DNA from: Poriferisodalis sp022821985
GTDB taxonomy: Bacteria > Actinomycetota > Acidimicrobiia > Acidimicrobiales > Poriferisodalaceae
Length of the DNA: 64,000 bases
NCBI RefSeq assembly: GCF_965219595.1
Contig: NZ_OZ244781.1
Location: 124,001 to 188,000, forward strand
Reading direction: 5' to 3'
Of the stretch, positions 52,616-61,174 are shown piece by piece (the first letter of the stretch is position 1; each line of letters opens with the position of its first letter). The notes under the pieces were generated by a model that saw nothing but the letters and a program-made list of their open reading frames with translations, was not told the DNA's origin and ran no database searches. The position numbers and the translations under genes are program-made.

Positions 52616-52621
52616 CCGGCT

Positions 52622-54118
52622 ATGGCTTCGAGCGCTGACGGGAACACGGCCGACGACGCGGCAGCGAAGGTGCCGCGGAACGGCTTGGTCGCCGTGGTGA
52701 AACGGGACTGTCCGACGTGCGAGCTGATCGAGCCGGTGCTCGCGGACATCGAGGCCCGGGGCTCGCTGACCGTGTTCACCCAGGATGACCCCGCCTTCCC
52801 CGAGGCGGTCTCAGCCCGGTTGCACGACGACGACCTTGGCTTTTCGTGGCATCACGACATCGAGACGGTGCCGACGCTGATGCGGTTCGCCGACGGCGGC
52901 GAGGCCGGCCGCATCGTGGGGTGGTCCCGACTCGAATGGGAATCATTCACCGGGCTCGGCAGCCTGGGCGACGGCCTGCCCGAACACCGGCCCGGCTGCG
53001 GTTCGCTCTCGGTCGACCCAGCTCACGTCGACGCCTTGGAGGCCCGCTTCGGCAGCTCGGGCCTGAGCGCTCGTCGGGTCGAATTCGGCAGTCAGGAAGA
53101 CGCCCACGAGGCGATGTTCGACCGGGGCTGGTCGGACGGTTTGCCGCTGGTTCCACCCACAGCTGAGCGAGTCGCAGCGATGCTGGCAGGCACGTCGCGT
53201 GCAGCCGACGAGGTGGTGGCCAATGTCGCACCCGATCTCGCCGACTGCACGGTCGAGAAGGCCGCGGTCAACGCCGTGATGGCCGGCTGCCGGCCCGAGT
53301 ACTTCCCGGTGGTGCTGGCTGGCCTGACCGCCGTGTGCAATGACACGTTCAACATGCACGGAATGCTGGCCACCACTATGCCGGTCGGGCCTGTGTTCAT
53401 CGTGAACGGGCCGATCGCCCGCCAGATCGGCATGAACAACGGGATCAACGTGTTCGGCCAGGGCAACCGGGCCAACAGCACGATCGGGCGGGCGGTGCAG
53501 CTCATCGTGCGCAACGTGGGCGGCGGGCGTCCCGGCGAAGTGGACCGGGCGGCGCTCGGCCAGCCCGGCAAGGTGGGCTTCTGCTTTGCCGAGATCGAAG
53601 GGGCCGAGGCAGCCACCGGCGCAGGCTGGGACCCGCTGTGCACCGACTTCGGCTTCGAGGCCGGCACCAACACCGTGACAGCCTTCCCCGGCGAAGGGCC
53701 TCGCTCCGTGGTCGACCAGCTCTCTCGTGATCCCGAGTCGCTGGCGCGCACCATGGCAGCCACGCTGAATGCGATCCACCACCCGAAGCTGGTGCTGGGT
53801 TTCGATGCGATCCTCGCGGTGGCGCCCGACCATTCCCGCGTGTTCATCGACAGTGGCTGGACACGCCAGCAGACTGCCGAGCGCATCAACGAGCTGACTA
53901 CCCGGTCAGGCTCCGAGCTGGTGCGCGGCGCTGGCGGCATCGCCGAGGGCGTGCCGGAGTTCCTCGCCGAGGCGGACCTGCCGAAGTTCCGTGAGGGAGG
54001 CCTGCACCTGGTGCACTGCGGCGGCGGTGCGGGGCTCTTCTCGGCGGTCATCGGCGGCTGGGTGAACGGCGAGGTCGGCGCTCAGCCCGTCTGCGTCGAG
54101 ATCGATTCCTGGCGATAG
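52622..54118 (+). CDS. Thioredoxin-domain protein, partner of the UGSC selenoprotein
   Basis: A 498-residue protein. Residues 20-110 are a thioredoxin fold with CPTC (Cys30, Cys33) and ETVPTLMRFADGG (cis-Pro). The remaining 370 residues form a separate domain starting WSDGLPLVPPTAERVAAML, with VNAVMAGCRPEYFPVVLAGL, NTFNMHG-like DTFNMHGMLATTMPVGPVFI and a terminal LHLVHCGGGAGLFSAVIGGW. I know no enzyme name for this domain. It is followed by the UGSC selenoprotein gene on the same strand, so the thioredoxin domain may reduce that selenoprotein or the C-terminal domain may use it. Internal cysteines (PGCGS, MAGCRP, GFCFAE) could be redox-active. Confidence 0.7.
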   Translation: MASSADGNTADDAAAKVPRNGLVAVVKRDCPTCELIEPVLADIEARGSLTVFTQDDPAFPEAVSARLHDDDLGFSWHHDIETVPTLMRFADGGEAGRIVGWSRLEWESFTGLGSLGDGLPEHRPGCGSLSVDPAHVDALEARFGSSGLSARRVEFGSQEDAHEAMFDRGWSDGLPLVPPTAERVAAMLAGTSRAADEVVANVAPDLADCTVEKAAVNAVMAGCRPEYFPVVLAGLTAVCNDTFNMHGMLATTMPVGPVFIVNGPIARQIGMNNGINVFGQGNRANSTIGRAVQLIVRNVGGGRPGEVDRAALGQPGKVGFCFAEIEGAEAATGAGWDPLCTDFGFEAGTNTVTAFPGEGPRSVVDQLSRDPESLARTMAATLNAIHHPKLVLGFDAILAVAPDHSRVFIDSGWTRQQTAERINELTTRSGSELVRGAGGIAEGVPEFLAEADLPKFREGGLHLVHCGGGAGLFSAVIGGWVNGEVGAQPVCVEIDSWR

Positions 54119-54133
54119 CAAGGCCAAGCTCGC

Positions 54134-54238
54134 GGGCCGCTTGGGCCTGCGTTTCCCGCTCTTGTTCGCTCCGCTCACGGGCCGCTCGGGCCTGCGTTTC
54201 CCGCTCTTGTTCGCTCCGCTCACGGGCCGCTTGGGCCC
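54134..54238. repeat. 45-bp tandem repeat (2.3 copies)
   Basis: Two full 45-bp units (54134-54178, 54179-54223) differing at one base, then a 15-bp partial copy. The unit contains CCCGCTCTTGTTCGCTCCGC and GGGCCGCT(C/T)GGGCC, an imperfect palindrome. A single related copy lies at 22176. It sits between the thioredoxin-domain gene and the selenoprotein gene. Confidence 0.8.
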
Positions 54239-54294
54239 GGGGCGGCTACAGTCGATCAGGACGTGCCCACCGGATCCAACACAGGGGGGACCAC

Positions 54295-54813
54295 ATGAGC
54301 ACTGTCGTCTTGGACCCGACCAACGAAGCGGCACCCGCCCATCGTGAGCGGGTCACCCGGCCCGATTCGCTGGACGGCCTCACCGTGGGCCTGCTGGACA
54401 TCAGCAAGCCCCGCGGCGACCGCTTCCTGAACCGGCTCGAGGAACGGCTGACCGAGCGGGGCCTGCGCGTCGAGCGCTACTCCAAGCCCACGTTCACCAA
54501 GCCGGCCCCGGTCGACCTGCGCCACGAGATCGCCACCAAGTGCGACGTGGTGATCGAAGCGCTAGCCGATTGAGGCAGCTGCACGTCGTGCAGTGTGCAC
54601 GACATCGCTGATCTGGAACGCCGCGGCATCCCGTCGGTGTTCGTCGCCACCGTCCAGTTCGTCGACGGGGCCGAGGTACAGGGCAAGGCGCTCGGCTTCG
54701 ACCCGGCGGCCGTATGGGTGGAGCATCCCATCCAGGACCGCACCGACGACGAGATGGTCGCCATCGCTGACAAGGCCTTCGACGAGCTGATCGAACAGCT
54801 CGTAGCTGCTTGA
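54295..54813 (+). CDS. UGSC-family selenoprotein (in-frame TGA)
   Basis: 172 residues when TGA at codon 93 is read as selenocysteine. The sequence reads CDVVIEALAD-U-GSCTSCSVHDI, the defining UGSC motif of a known selenoprotein family in which U is replaced by Cys in some members. The flanking domain (LTVGLLDISKPRGDRFLNRL, RYSKPTFTKPAP, ERRGIPSVFVATVQFVDGA, WVEHPIQDRTDDEMVAIADK) is intact on both sides of the TGA. A strong ribosome-binding site (AGGGGGGA) precedes the ATG. The biochemical role of the family is unknown to me; U, Cys96 and Cys99 form a likely redox or metal site. A SECIS-like hairpin follows. Confidence 0.88.
54585..54603 (+). promoter_or_regulatory. Candidate bacterial SECIS hairpin (UGSC selenoprotein)
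   Basis: GTCGTGCA (54585-54592) pairs perfectly with TGCACGAC (54596-54603), 8 bp, with apical loop GTG. The first loop G lies 20 nt after the TGA at 54571-54573, within the usual spacing, and the loop begins GU as bacterial SECIS consensus requires. Confidence 0.6.
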
Positions 54814-54849
54814 GCTACGAGCCCAACCAGCACAGCGTGGCTGCCTGAG

Positions 54850-55749
54850 TTAACCGAGACGGAGTTGGTCGCCGACTGCGGTGATCAAGCCCTCGGCGGT
54901 CAGTTCTTCGACAAGACGTTGAGCGCGTGCTTCGTCGTGCTCGAGTCTCATCGCCGCGGCAGCCTGTTCCGTCGGGAGCGAACCACCTGACAGCGCTGCG
55001 AGCAGGCGGCCCCTGGCCTGGCGGTCGCTGCCTTCGAACGGTGCCTGCCGCGCACTGACCCCGGCGCTGCGGTCGGCTGGATCTGGTTGACCCGAAGGCT
55101 CCGGGCCCAATACCTCAACCGCCCACGCACACCACCGCTGTGCAGGGCACTGGCCGCAGCTCGGATCTCGCTTGGTGCAGACCTGTGCGCCGAGATCCAT
55201 CATCGCCTGGTTCCATGCCCAGCTCTCCCCCGCAGGCACCAATTCATCGGCGATGCGCTGGGCCTCCCGGGGGCTCAGCCGACGGCCCTGCCAGCGGGCC
55301 AGGATGCGACCCACGTTGGTATCGACCACGCCGGTATCGATGCCGAAGGCGAAGGCTTGCACTGCCCGAGCGGTGTAGGGACCCACGCCCGGCAGCGCCA
55401 GCAGGCCGTCCAGATCGGCGGGCACCCGGCCGCCGTGGCGCTCGCTGATGATCGCCGCCGTCCGCCAGAGGTTGCGAGCGCGCCGGGGGTAGCCCAGTCC
55501 CTGCCACACAGCCAGCACTTCGGCCAGCTTCGCTGCCGCGCACTGCTCCGGTATCGGCCAGCACTCGGCAAACGTCTCGAAGTACGGCAGCACCCGCTCC
55601 ACCTGGGTCTGCTGCAGCATGACCTCCGAGACCAGCACGAGCCACGGGTCGCGGGTGCGCCGCCACGGCAGATCTCGCCGCTCGGCCGCCCACCAGCCGA
55701 TCAGTTCGGCGTGGCGCGAGCTACGCGCATCCGACCCAGCGTGGCGCAA
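54850..55749 (-). CDS. mutY: A/G-specific adenine glycosylase
   Basis: A 299-residue HhH-GPD glycosylase: catalytic Glu in SEVMLQQTQVERVLPYF, helix-hairpin-helix LLALPGVGPYTARAVQAFAF, Asp in VVDTNVGRIL, and the 4Fe-4S ligands CTKRDPSCGQCPAQRWC. It removes adenine mispaired with 8-oxoguanine. Instead of the usual C-terminal NUDIX-like domain it ends in a short winged-helix-like region. The start is TTG at 55749, 4 nt after the MaoC stop; a start a few codons later is possible. Confidence 0.88.
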   Translation of the reverse strand: MRHAGSDARSSRHAELIGWWAAERRDLPWRRTRDPWLVLVSEVMLQQTQVERVLPYFETFAECWPIPEQCAAAKLAEVLAVWQGLGYPRRARNLWRTAAIISERHGGRVPADLDGLLALPGVGPYTARAVQAFAFGIDTGVVDTNVGRILARWQGRRLSPREAQRIADELVPAGESWAWNQAMMDLGAQVCTKRDPSCGQCPAQRWCAWAVEVLGPEPSGQPDPADRSAGVSARQAPFEGSDRQARGRLLAALSGGSLPTEQAAAAMRLEHDEARAQRLVEELTAEGLITAVGDQLRLG

Positions 55750-55753
55750 GCGA

Positions 55754-56275
55754 TCAGCCCTCGCCGACGGCTGCCTCGTCGCTGTAGGGGAAGCGGCGCT
55801 CGGGCCCTGCTTCCCGCTTCCAGATCATGACCTTGCGGCGGAAGTAGCACACCTCTTCGGAGCGCTGGTTGAACGCCCGGGTCTCCACGGTCACCACGCC
55901 CCGGTCGGGCCGCGAGCCAGACTCACGCTTGTCGAGCACCTTGGTGACGGCGTAGATCGTGTCGCCGTGGAACGTCGGACGGGAGTGGGTCAGCGTCTCG
56001 ACCTCGAGGTTCGCAATGGCCGCACCGCTCACGTCGGGCACGCTCATGCCCAGCACCAGCGAGTACACGAGATTGCCCACCACCACGTTCTTGCCGTGCA
56101 CGGTCTCGTGCTGGGCGAACCACTCGTTGGTGTGCAGCGGGTGGTGGTTCATCGTGATCATGCAGAACAGGTGATCGTCTGCCTCGGTGATGGTCTTGCC
56201 CGGCCAGTGCTGGTACACGTCGCCGATGTCGAAGTCCTCGAAGTAGCGCCCGAACGGGCGGTCATGGACGGTCAC
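55754..56275 (-). CDS. MaoC-family dehydratase (possible mesaconyl-CoA hydratase)
   Basis: A 173-residue hot-dog protein: GRYFEDFDIGDVYQHWPGKT, hydratase loop NHHPLHTNEWFAQH, NLVYSLVLGMSVPDVSGAAI and GDTIYAVTKVLDKRESGSRP. Proteins of this type next to malyl-CoA lyase or methylsuccinyl-CoA dehydrogenase genes hydrate mesaconyl-CoA to methylmalyl-CoA. Here it is divergent from a methylsuccinyl-CoA-dehydrogenase-like gene, which supports that role. GTG start with GGAGG ribosome-binding site. Confidence 0.75.
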   Translation of the reverse strand: MTVHDRPFGRYFEDFDIGDVYQHWPGKTITEADDHLFCMITMNHHPLHTNEWFAQHETVHGKNVVVGNLVYSLVLGMSVPDVSGAAIANLEVETLTHSRPTFHGDTIYAVTKVLDKRESGSRPDRGVVTVETRAFNQRSEEVCYFRRKVMIWKREAGPERRFPYSDEAAVGEG

Positions 56276-56435
56276 AGGAACCTCCGTGCAATGGTCTGGA
56301 GCAGTGGTGCTGGTGCGTGGACCGAGTCATCGTACGGCGCAGCATCCCCGCTGACCGGGTCAAGCCGAGTCGTAGCCCGGGCCGCGCGCTGGAGCGGGCT
56401 TTAGCCTGTGCGGCTGTGACGACGACGGGGACGAC

Positions 56436-58034
56436 ATGACTGCGAACGCCGAGGCCACGGTGACTGAACCGGACATGTCCGCCGCAGCGGATGCGCTCGC
56501 TGCGGGCAACGCGGCGTTGAGCCGTGCGTGCAGCCATGCGGTCGGCATGGGCGACGACCACCAGTGCTTCCTGTACGACCTGGCGCACACCGCCTCGGCG
56601 CTGCGCATCTGCGATTCGCTGGTCGCATGGGGTGCGCTGGGCGACGCCGAGGCCCGCCTCGCCTGCGGTTTCATCGCCGACGCCCTCGGGGAGTTCCACG
56701 CCCGGCTGTTCGCCCGTGAGGCCCAGTGGGGCCTCGAGCCCGGTGCTCTCGACGGCGCTCGCGACTTCGTAGCCGCCTACCGCAATCCCCCCTACATCGC
56801 CACGCTGGCCGGCCTCGATGCACCCAGCCACCTCGACGAAGACTTCGAGCTCGTGGCGGAGACCTTCCGCCGCTTCGGCGAGGACAAGATCGCCCCCGCT
56901 GCCGAGCACATCCACCGGGGCGACACCGACATCCCCGAAGACATCATCGGCGGGCTGGCCGAGCTGGGCTGCTTCGGCCTTTCGGTGCCCGAGGAATACG
57001 GCGGGTTCGCCTCCGGCTCCGAGAGCGACTACCTCGGCATGGTCATCGCCACCGAGGAGCTGTCGCGGGCATCGCTGGGCGCGGGCGGCTCGCTCATCAC
57101 CCGGCCCGAGATCCTCACCCGGGCGCTGGAGCGGGGCGGCACCGAGGAGCAGAAGAAGCACTGGTTCCCCCAGATCGCCACCGGCGAAACCATGGTGGCG
57201 GTCGCCGTCACCGAGCCCGACTACGGCAGTGACGTGGCCAACCTGGTCGTGTCGGCATCGCCCACCGAAGGCGGCTGGCTGATCTCGGGCACCAAGACGT
57301 GGTGCACGTTCGCCGGCCGGGCCGATGTGCTGATGCTGCTGGCCCGCACCGATCCTGACCGGCGCAAAGCGCACCGGGGCCTCAGCCTGTTCATCGTGCC
57401 CAAGCCCCAGTCGGAGGGCCACGACTTCCAGTTCACCGACGATCGTGGCGGCACCATCGAGGGGCGGGCCATCGCCACGCTGGGCTACCGGGGCATGCAC
57501 AGCTTCGAGATCGCCTTTGACGACTGGTTCGTGCCCGCAGAGAACCTCATCGGCGGCGACGACGGCGTCGGGCAGGGCTTCTACCTGCAGATGGCCGGCT
57601 TCGAGAACGGGCGGCTGCAGACTGCGGCTCGTGCCGTTGGCGTCATGCAGGCGGCCTACGACGAGGCCCGCACCTACGCCGACGAGCGCAAGGTGTTCGG
57701 CCAGCCGATCGCCGACTACCAGCTGACGCAGGCGAAGCTGGGCCGTATGGCGGCGATCATCGCCGCCGCCCGCCAGTACAGCTACGAGGTGGCCCGCATG
57801 ATGGCTCGGGGCGGCGGAGCGCTCGAGGCGTCGATGATCAAGGCATATGTGTGCAAGGCCGCCGAGTGGGTGACCCGCGAGGCGCAGCAGCTCCACGGCG
57901 GGTTCGGCTTCGCCGAGGAATACACGGTGAGCCGGCTGTTCGTGGACGCCCGGGTGCTGTCGATCTTCGAGGGCGCCGACGAAACGCTGTGCCTGAAGGT
58001 GATCGCGCGCCGGCTGCAGACACAGAGCGCCTGA
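56436..58034 (+). CDS. Acyl-CoA dehydrogenase with long N-terminal extension, (2S)-methylsuccinyl-CoA dehydrogenase-like
   Basis: A 532-residue flavoprotein. Residues 1-125 are a helical extension absent from ordinary acyl-CoA dehydrogenases but characteristic of methylsuccinyl-CoA dehydrogenase. The core follows: FGLSVPEEYGGFAS, AVAVTEPDYGSDVAN (FAD/substrate), GTKTWCTFAGRADVLMLLAR, ERKVFGQPIADYQLTQAKLG and LHGGFGFAEEYTVSRLFVDA with the catalytic Glu region FEGADE. It would oxidise methylsuccinyl-CoA to mesaconyl-CoA, matching the divergent MaoC hydratase. Leader with TAGCCT about 30 nt upstream. Confidence 0.8.
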   Translation: MTANAEATVTEPDMSAAADALAAGNAALSRACSHAVGMGDDHQCFLYDLAHTASALRICDSLVAWGALGDAEARLACGFIADALGEFHARLFAREAQWGLEPGALDGARDFVAAYRNPPYIATLAGLDAPSHLDEDFELVAETFRRFGEDKIAPAAEHIHRGDTDIPEDIIGGLAELGCFGLSVPEEYGGFASGSESDYLGMVIATEELSRASLGAGGSLITRPEILTRALERGGTEEQKKHWFPQIATGETMVAVAVTEPDYGSDVANLVVSASPTEGGWLISGTKTWCTFAGRADVLMLLARTDPDRRKAHRGLSLFIVPKPQSEGHDFQFTDDRGGTIEGRAIATLGYRGMHSFEIAFDDWFVPAENLIGGDDGVGQGFYLQMAGFENGRLQTAARAVGVMQAAYDEARTYADERKVFGQPIADYQLTQAKLGRMAAIIAAARQYSYEVARMMARGGGALEASMIKAYVCKAAEWVTREAQQLHGGFGFAEEYTVSRLFVDARVLSIFEGADETLCLKVIARRLQTQSA

Positions 58035-58132
58035 GCACCCTGACGAACCGACGCCAGCGACGTCGGATTCATCCTGTGCGCGGAAGCGCCGCCGCGACGG
58101 CTCGACGCGGGAAGACACGACCGGGCACGGGA

Positions 58133-58138
58133 TAGCGT
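58133..58138 (+). promoter_or_regulatory. Leaderless -10 element (TAGCGT)
   Basis: TAGCGT, 6 nt before the GTG at 58145. Confidence 0.5.
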
Positions 58139-58144
58139 CGGCGC

Positions 58145-58936
58145 GTGCATCCGATGGAGCACCTGCGCTATGTGGCGCGTGCGGGCGACCTGTCGCAGGA
58201 TGTGCTGGTGCGCGAGGCTGCATCGGCATTGGGCGCGCTCGCCTCGGACCCGCTGGAGCTGGTCACGGTGTGCCGCCGCATCCTCGACAAGTACCCGGTC
58301 GCCGGCGCGCTGTGGTCGATGGCGGCCGTGGTGTGCGCCTCGGCCCAGCCGTACCGGGATGCACGCGAGTTCGCGGCCGAGCTGCGAGCCGATGCCACTG
58401 CCGACCGCGCCGCTGACGCGCTGCCCGAGGGAGCCACGGTGTGCCTGCTGGGCTGGCCCGACCTTGCCGCTGAGGGACTGGGGCGGCGCGCCGACATCGA
58501 GGTGCGCATCATCGACGCCTACGGCGAGGGCGCTGGCCTGGCTCGGCGGCTTGCGGGCGACGGTTGCGAGGTGACCGACGTGCCGCTGGCGGGTTTGGCG
58601 GCTGCATGCTCAACCGCTGAGGTGATCCTGGTGGAGGCTGCTGCCGCCGGGCCCGAAGCCGTAATCGCAGCCGGCGGCTCCCATGCCGCTGCGGCGGTCG
58701 GGTACGTGTCGGGGGTGGAGGTGTGGTGCCTCATCGGGCAGGGACGGGCGCTGCCGCAGCCGCTCTTCGAGGCCGCTTCAAGCGCCGTGGCCGACGAGCC
58801 GTGGGAATACGACGAGGAGATCGTGCCGATCGGCCTGTTCAGCCATGTTGTGGGGCCCGGCGGCATCGAGCCGGCTGCCGGCTGGCAACGGGCCGACTGC
58901 CCTCTGGCCGCCGAGCTGCTGCGTCCGCCGATCTGA
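58145..58936 (+). CDS. eIF-2B-like (ISOCOT-fold) protein of unknown function
   Basis: A 263-residue protein. The N-terminal 95 residues are helical; the rest shows the Rossmann-like pattern of initiation-factor-2B-alpha/MtnA relatives: GATVCLLGWPDL, a central EVILVEAAAAGPEAVIAAGG and VGYVSGVEVWCLIGQGRALP. These bind sugar-phosphates or nucleotides. Bacterial members of this branch are uncharacterised. Expressed from its own leaderless promoter. Confidence 0.55.
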   Translation: MHPMEHLRYVARAGDLSQDVLVREAASALGALASDPLELVTVCRRILDKYPVAGALWSMAAVVCASAQPYRDAREFAAELRADATADRAADALPEGATVCLLGWPDLAAEGLGRRADIEVRIIDAYGEGAGLARRLAGDGCEVTDVPLAGLAAACSTAEVILVEAAAAGPEAVIAAGGSHAAAAVGYVSGVEVWCLIGQGRALPQPLFEAASSAVADEPWEYDEEIVPIGLFSHVVGPGGIEPAAGWQRADCPLAAELLRPPI

Positions 58937-58984
58937 CAACCGGCGCATCGGCGCATGAACCGTGGCCGCGCTCACCGGGAGCGC

Positions 58985-58990
58985 TAGTTT
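58985..58990 (+). promoter_or_regulatory. Leaderless -10 element (TAGTTT)
   Basis: TAGTTT, 7 nt before the GTG at 58998. It decides between this start and the in-frame GTG at 58962. Confidence 0.5.
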
Positions 58991-58997
58991 GCCTGCC

Positions 58998-59489
58998 GTG
59001 CTTGACGCGCCGTCCACCGACATCAAGCTCGAGACGCTCTCCGGCCACACTCACACGCTGGCCGAATGGCTGGTGGTGTTCAACCTCATGGGCGTTGTCA
59101 TCGACCCCTACACGCACCAGAGCGGCTGGATCCTGCCCACTGCATCGCGGCTGTTCCTGGTGTACGAGGAGGCCGACGTGCGCTGCGCATTCGTGGTGTG
59201 CAGCGATGCGCAGGGCGCCCGCAGCTTCCTGGGCCGCTTTGCCGACGAGCATCTCGTGCTGCTCGACCCCGAGCGCGAGTTCGTTCGATCGCTGGGCCTG
59301 GAACGGCTGCCCGCCCTCGTGCACCTCGCCCAAGACGCCAGCGTGCTCGGCTCGGCCCAGGGCTGGAACGCCGCCGAATGGTCTGACGTGATCGACGGCG
59401 TCGAAGAGGCCATGGACTGGCGGGCGCGCCCGGTGCTGCCCACAGCCGACGACCCGGGCAACTTCGAAGGCACACCAGCACTCGGCTAG
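58998..59489 (+). CDS. Redoxin-like protein without CxxC
   Basis: About 163 residues with a thioredoxin/AhpC-like pattern: ITLETLSG-type start (IKLETLSGHTHTLAEWLVVF), VVIDPYTHQSGWILP, LFLVYEEADVRCAFVVCSDA, FVRSLGLERLPALVHLAQDA and a final helix. The usual active-site cysteines at the first strand-helix junction are missing (the position reads NLMGVVIDP), so it is probably a structural or ligand-binding derivative. No neighbour clarifies its role. Confidence 0.55.
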   Translation: MLDAPSTDIKLETLSGHTHTLAEWLVVFNLMGVVIDPYTHQSGWILPTASRLFLVYEEADVRCAFVVCSDAQGARSFLGRFADEHLVLLDPEREFVRSLGLERLPALVHLAQDASVLGSAQGWNAAEWSDVIDGVEEAMDWRARPVLPTADDPGNFEGTPALG

Positions 59490-59510
59490 CGCGACAACGG
59501 AACCGAACGC

Positions 59511-60113
59511 TTAGGACCGCCAGCCCTTCTGTCGGTACATCGAGCGGTCGGCGGCGTGGAGCAGTGCGCCGGGTGAGACCTCGCCGCCGCGTCCGGTGGC
59601 GCTGCCGATGCTGACGGTGACGCCCATCTCGGCCAAGGGGTCGCCAGTGTCACTCTGCGCAGGCGCCTGGGTGAGCGACGCGTGCAGACGTCCGGTGATG
59701 ATCTCCATGTCGCTTGCGCTGCGCAGCCCGCCGCACACCACTACGAACTCGTCGCCGCCGACGCGGGCAACCACGTCAGACGGCCGCACGGCGTCGCGCA
59801 GGCACTGTGCCACGGTGACGAGCACCAGGTCGCCTACCAGGTGGCCGTGCTGATCGTTGACCTGCTTGAAGGCATCGACGTCGCAGAATGCCACGCCGAC
59901 CATCCGGCCGGTACGCGTCGAGCGCACCAGCTCGGCCTGCAGGTGGCGCAGTGCCCCGTCTCGGGTGGCAATGCCGGTCAACGAATCGGCGCGCCACGTT
60001 CGCCGCCAGCGGCCCGATGCCAGCCACCAGCCGCCGCCGAGCGCTGCAGCCAGTGCGGCTGCGCCCACGCGCAGCCTGGATGCGACCGACCGGCTCACCA
60101 ATCTCCCCCGCAA
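59511..60113 (-). CDS. GGDEF-domain diguanylate cyclase
   Basis: About 200 residues: a short N-terminal hydrophobic segment (RVGAAALAAALGGGWWLASG, a membrane anchor) followed directly by a GGDEF domain with DSLTGIATRDG, FCDVDAFKQVNDQHGHLVGD and the active-site VGGDEFVVV. It makes cyclic di-GMP. No sensor domain is present and no inhibitory RxxD is obvious. The TTG at 60113 or GTG at 60098 could be the start. Confidence 0.85.
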   Translation of the reverse strand: MRGRLVSRSVASRLRVGAAALAAALGGGWWLASGRWRRTWRADSLTGIATRDGALRHLQAELVRSTRTGRMVGVAFCDVDAFKQVNDQHGHLVGDLVLVTVAQCLRDAVRPSDVVARVGGDEFVVVCGGLRSASDMEIITGRLHASLTQAPAQSDTGDPLAEMGVTVSIGSATGRGGEVSPGALLHAADRSMYRQKGWRS

Positions 60114-60144
60114 GGCACAAGCGGATCGGGGTGGCGGGCAGCAC

Positions 60145-60939
60145 TCACCGGGCGGTCCAGCCCCCGTCCACCATCAGCGAGCTGCCGGTCACGTAGCTGC
60201 TGGCGTCGCTGGCCAAGAACAGCAGCGCACCATCCAGCTCGTGCTCGTGCCCAGGTCGCCGCATCGGGGCGTTCCGGCTGATCCACGCCATCGAGCGATC
60301 ATCGTCGAACATCGGTGCCGTCAGCTCAGTCTCGAAGTAGCCGGGGCACAGGGCGTTGACCCGCACGCCCCGGGTGGCCCACTGCACGGCAAGGTCGCGT
60401 GTCAGGTTCACCAGGCCCGCTTTGGACGCCGCGTACGCGGGCTGCAGGTTGGGCGCCGAGGCCACGTGACCGTGCACCGAGGCCACGTTGATGATGCTGC
60501 CCGTGGCCTCCCGGCCGATGATGTCGGCAGCTGCGAGCCCTGCCAGCAGGAAGCACGCATTCAGGTTGATGTCGACCACATGCCGGAAGCTCTCCACGTC
60601 GGCCTGCTCGCCGGGATTGATGGCGTCGCTCACCCCGGCGTTGTTGACCAGCACGTCGACCTTGCCGTAACGGTCCACCACCTGGGCCACTAGGTCTCGG
60701 CAGGCGTCGTCGTCGCCCACATCGCACGGCACGGCGAGTGCGTCGGGCAGCTCGGCCGCCAGCGCTTCCAGCCGGTCGGCCCGGCGGGCGGCCACCGCCA
60801 CCTTGGCGCCGGCCGCTGCGAACACCCGGGCGAAGCGCACCCCGAAGCCGCTCGACGCACCGGTCACCAGGCACACCTGCCCGTCGAGCCGGAATGGCGA
60901 GGTCAGGTCGATCTGCCCGTTCGCTGCGGTTTTACTCAT
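60145..60939 (-). CDS. SDR-family oxidoreductase
   Basis: A 264-residue classical short-chain dehydrogenase: cofactor motif LVTGASSGFGVRFARVFA, VLVNNAGV, catalytic Ser in INVASVHGHV and YxxxK in PAYAASKAGLVNLTRDLAVQ, and C-terminal GSSLMVDGGWTAR. It uses NAD(P); substrate unknown. Start ATG with AAGGACAG ribosome-binding site. The GGDEF gene follows 31 nt downstream on the same strand. Confidence 0.9.
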   Translation of the reverse strand: MSKTAANGQIDLTSPFRLDGQVCLVTGASSGFGVRFARVFAAAGAKVAVAARRADRLEALAAELPDALAVPCDVGDDDACRDLVAQVVDRYGKVDVLVNNAGVSDAINPGEQADVESFRHVVDINLNACFLLAGLAAADIIGREATGSIINVASVHGHVASAPNLQPAYAASKAGLVNLTRDLAVQWATRGVRVNALCPGYFETELTAPMFDDDRSMAWISRNAPMRRPGHEHELDGALLFLASDASSYVTGSSLMVDGGWTAR

Positions 60940-61161
60940 CGACTGTCCTTCATCGCGGTCGGTGTTCGCCCATCAGCGCACGAGGGTACGGCGCGCAGCA
61001 GCACCGTTCATGCCGAAGCGCCAGTCACACAGCAGCGACGACCTCGCAGCGGTAGGTGTCGTGCAGGCCACTACCGCGAGCGCGACCCGGGCCGACCCCG
61101 CAGCGGCGCGCGTCGCGCCGGCCGGCCCAGCGGCACCCGGGTCGAGCTGGCTGCGGTGCCC

Positions 61162-61167
61162 TAGCGT
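61162..61167 (+). promoter_or_regulatory. Leaderless -10 element (TAGCGT)
   Basis: TAGCGT, 7 nt before the ATG at 61175. Confidence 0.5.
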
Positions 61168-61174
61168 GGACTCT

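Noticed and set aside
54571..54573. TGA taken as a disabling mutation in the gene at 54295
   Set aside because: The surrounding U-G-S-C motif is the hallmark of a known selenoprotein family, and both sides are intact.
54579..54593. CTGCAC/GTGCAG hairpin with GTC loop as the UGSC SECIS
   Set aside because: It lies only 12 nt from the TGA to the loop, shorter than usual. The overlapping 8-bp stem with GTG loop at 20 nt is preferred, though the shorter one could compete.
56262..58229. 655-codon minus-strand frame opposite the acyl-CoA dehydrogenase
   Set aside because: A shadow frame rich in His/Gly/Arg; the plus strand is clearly coding.
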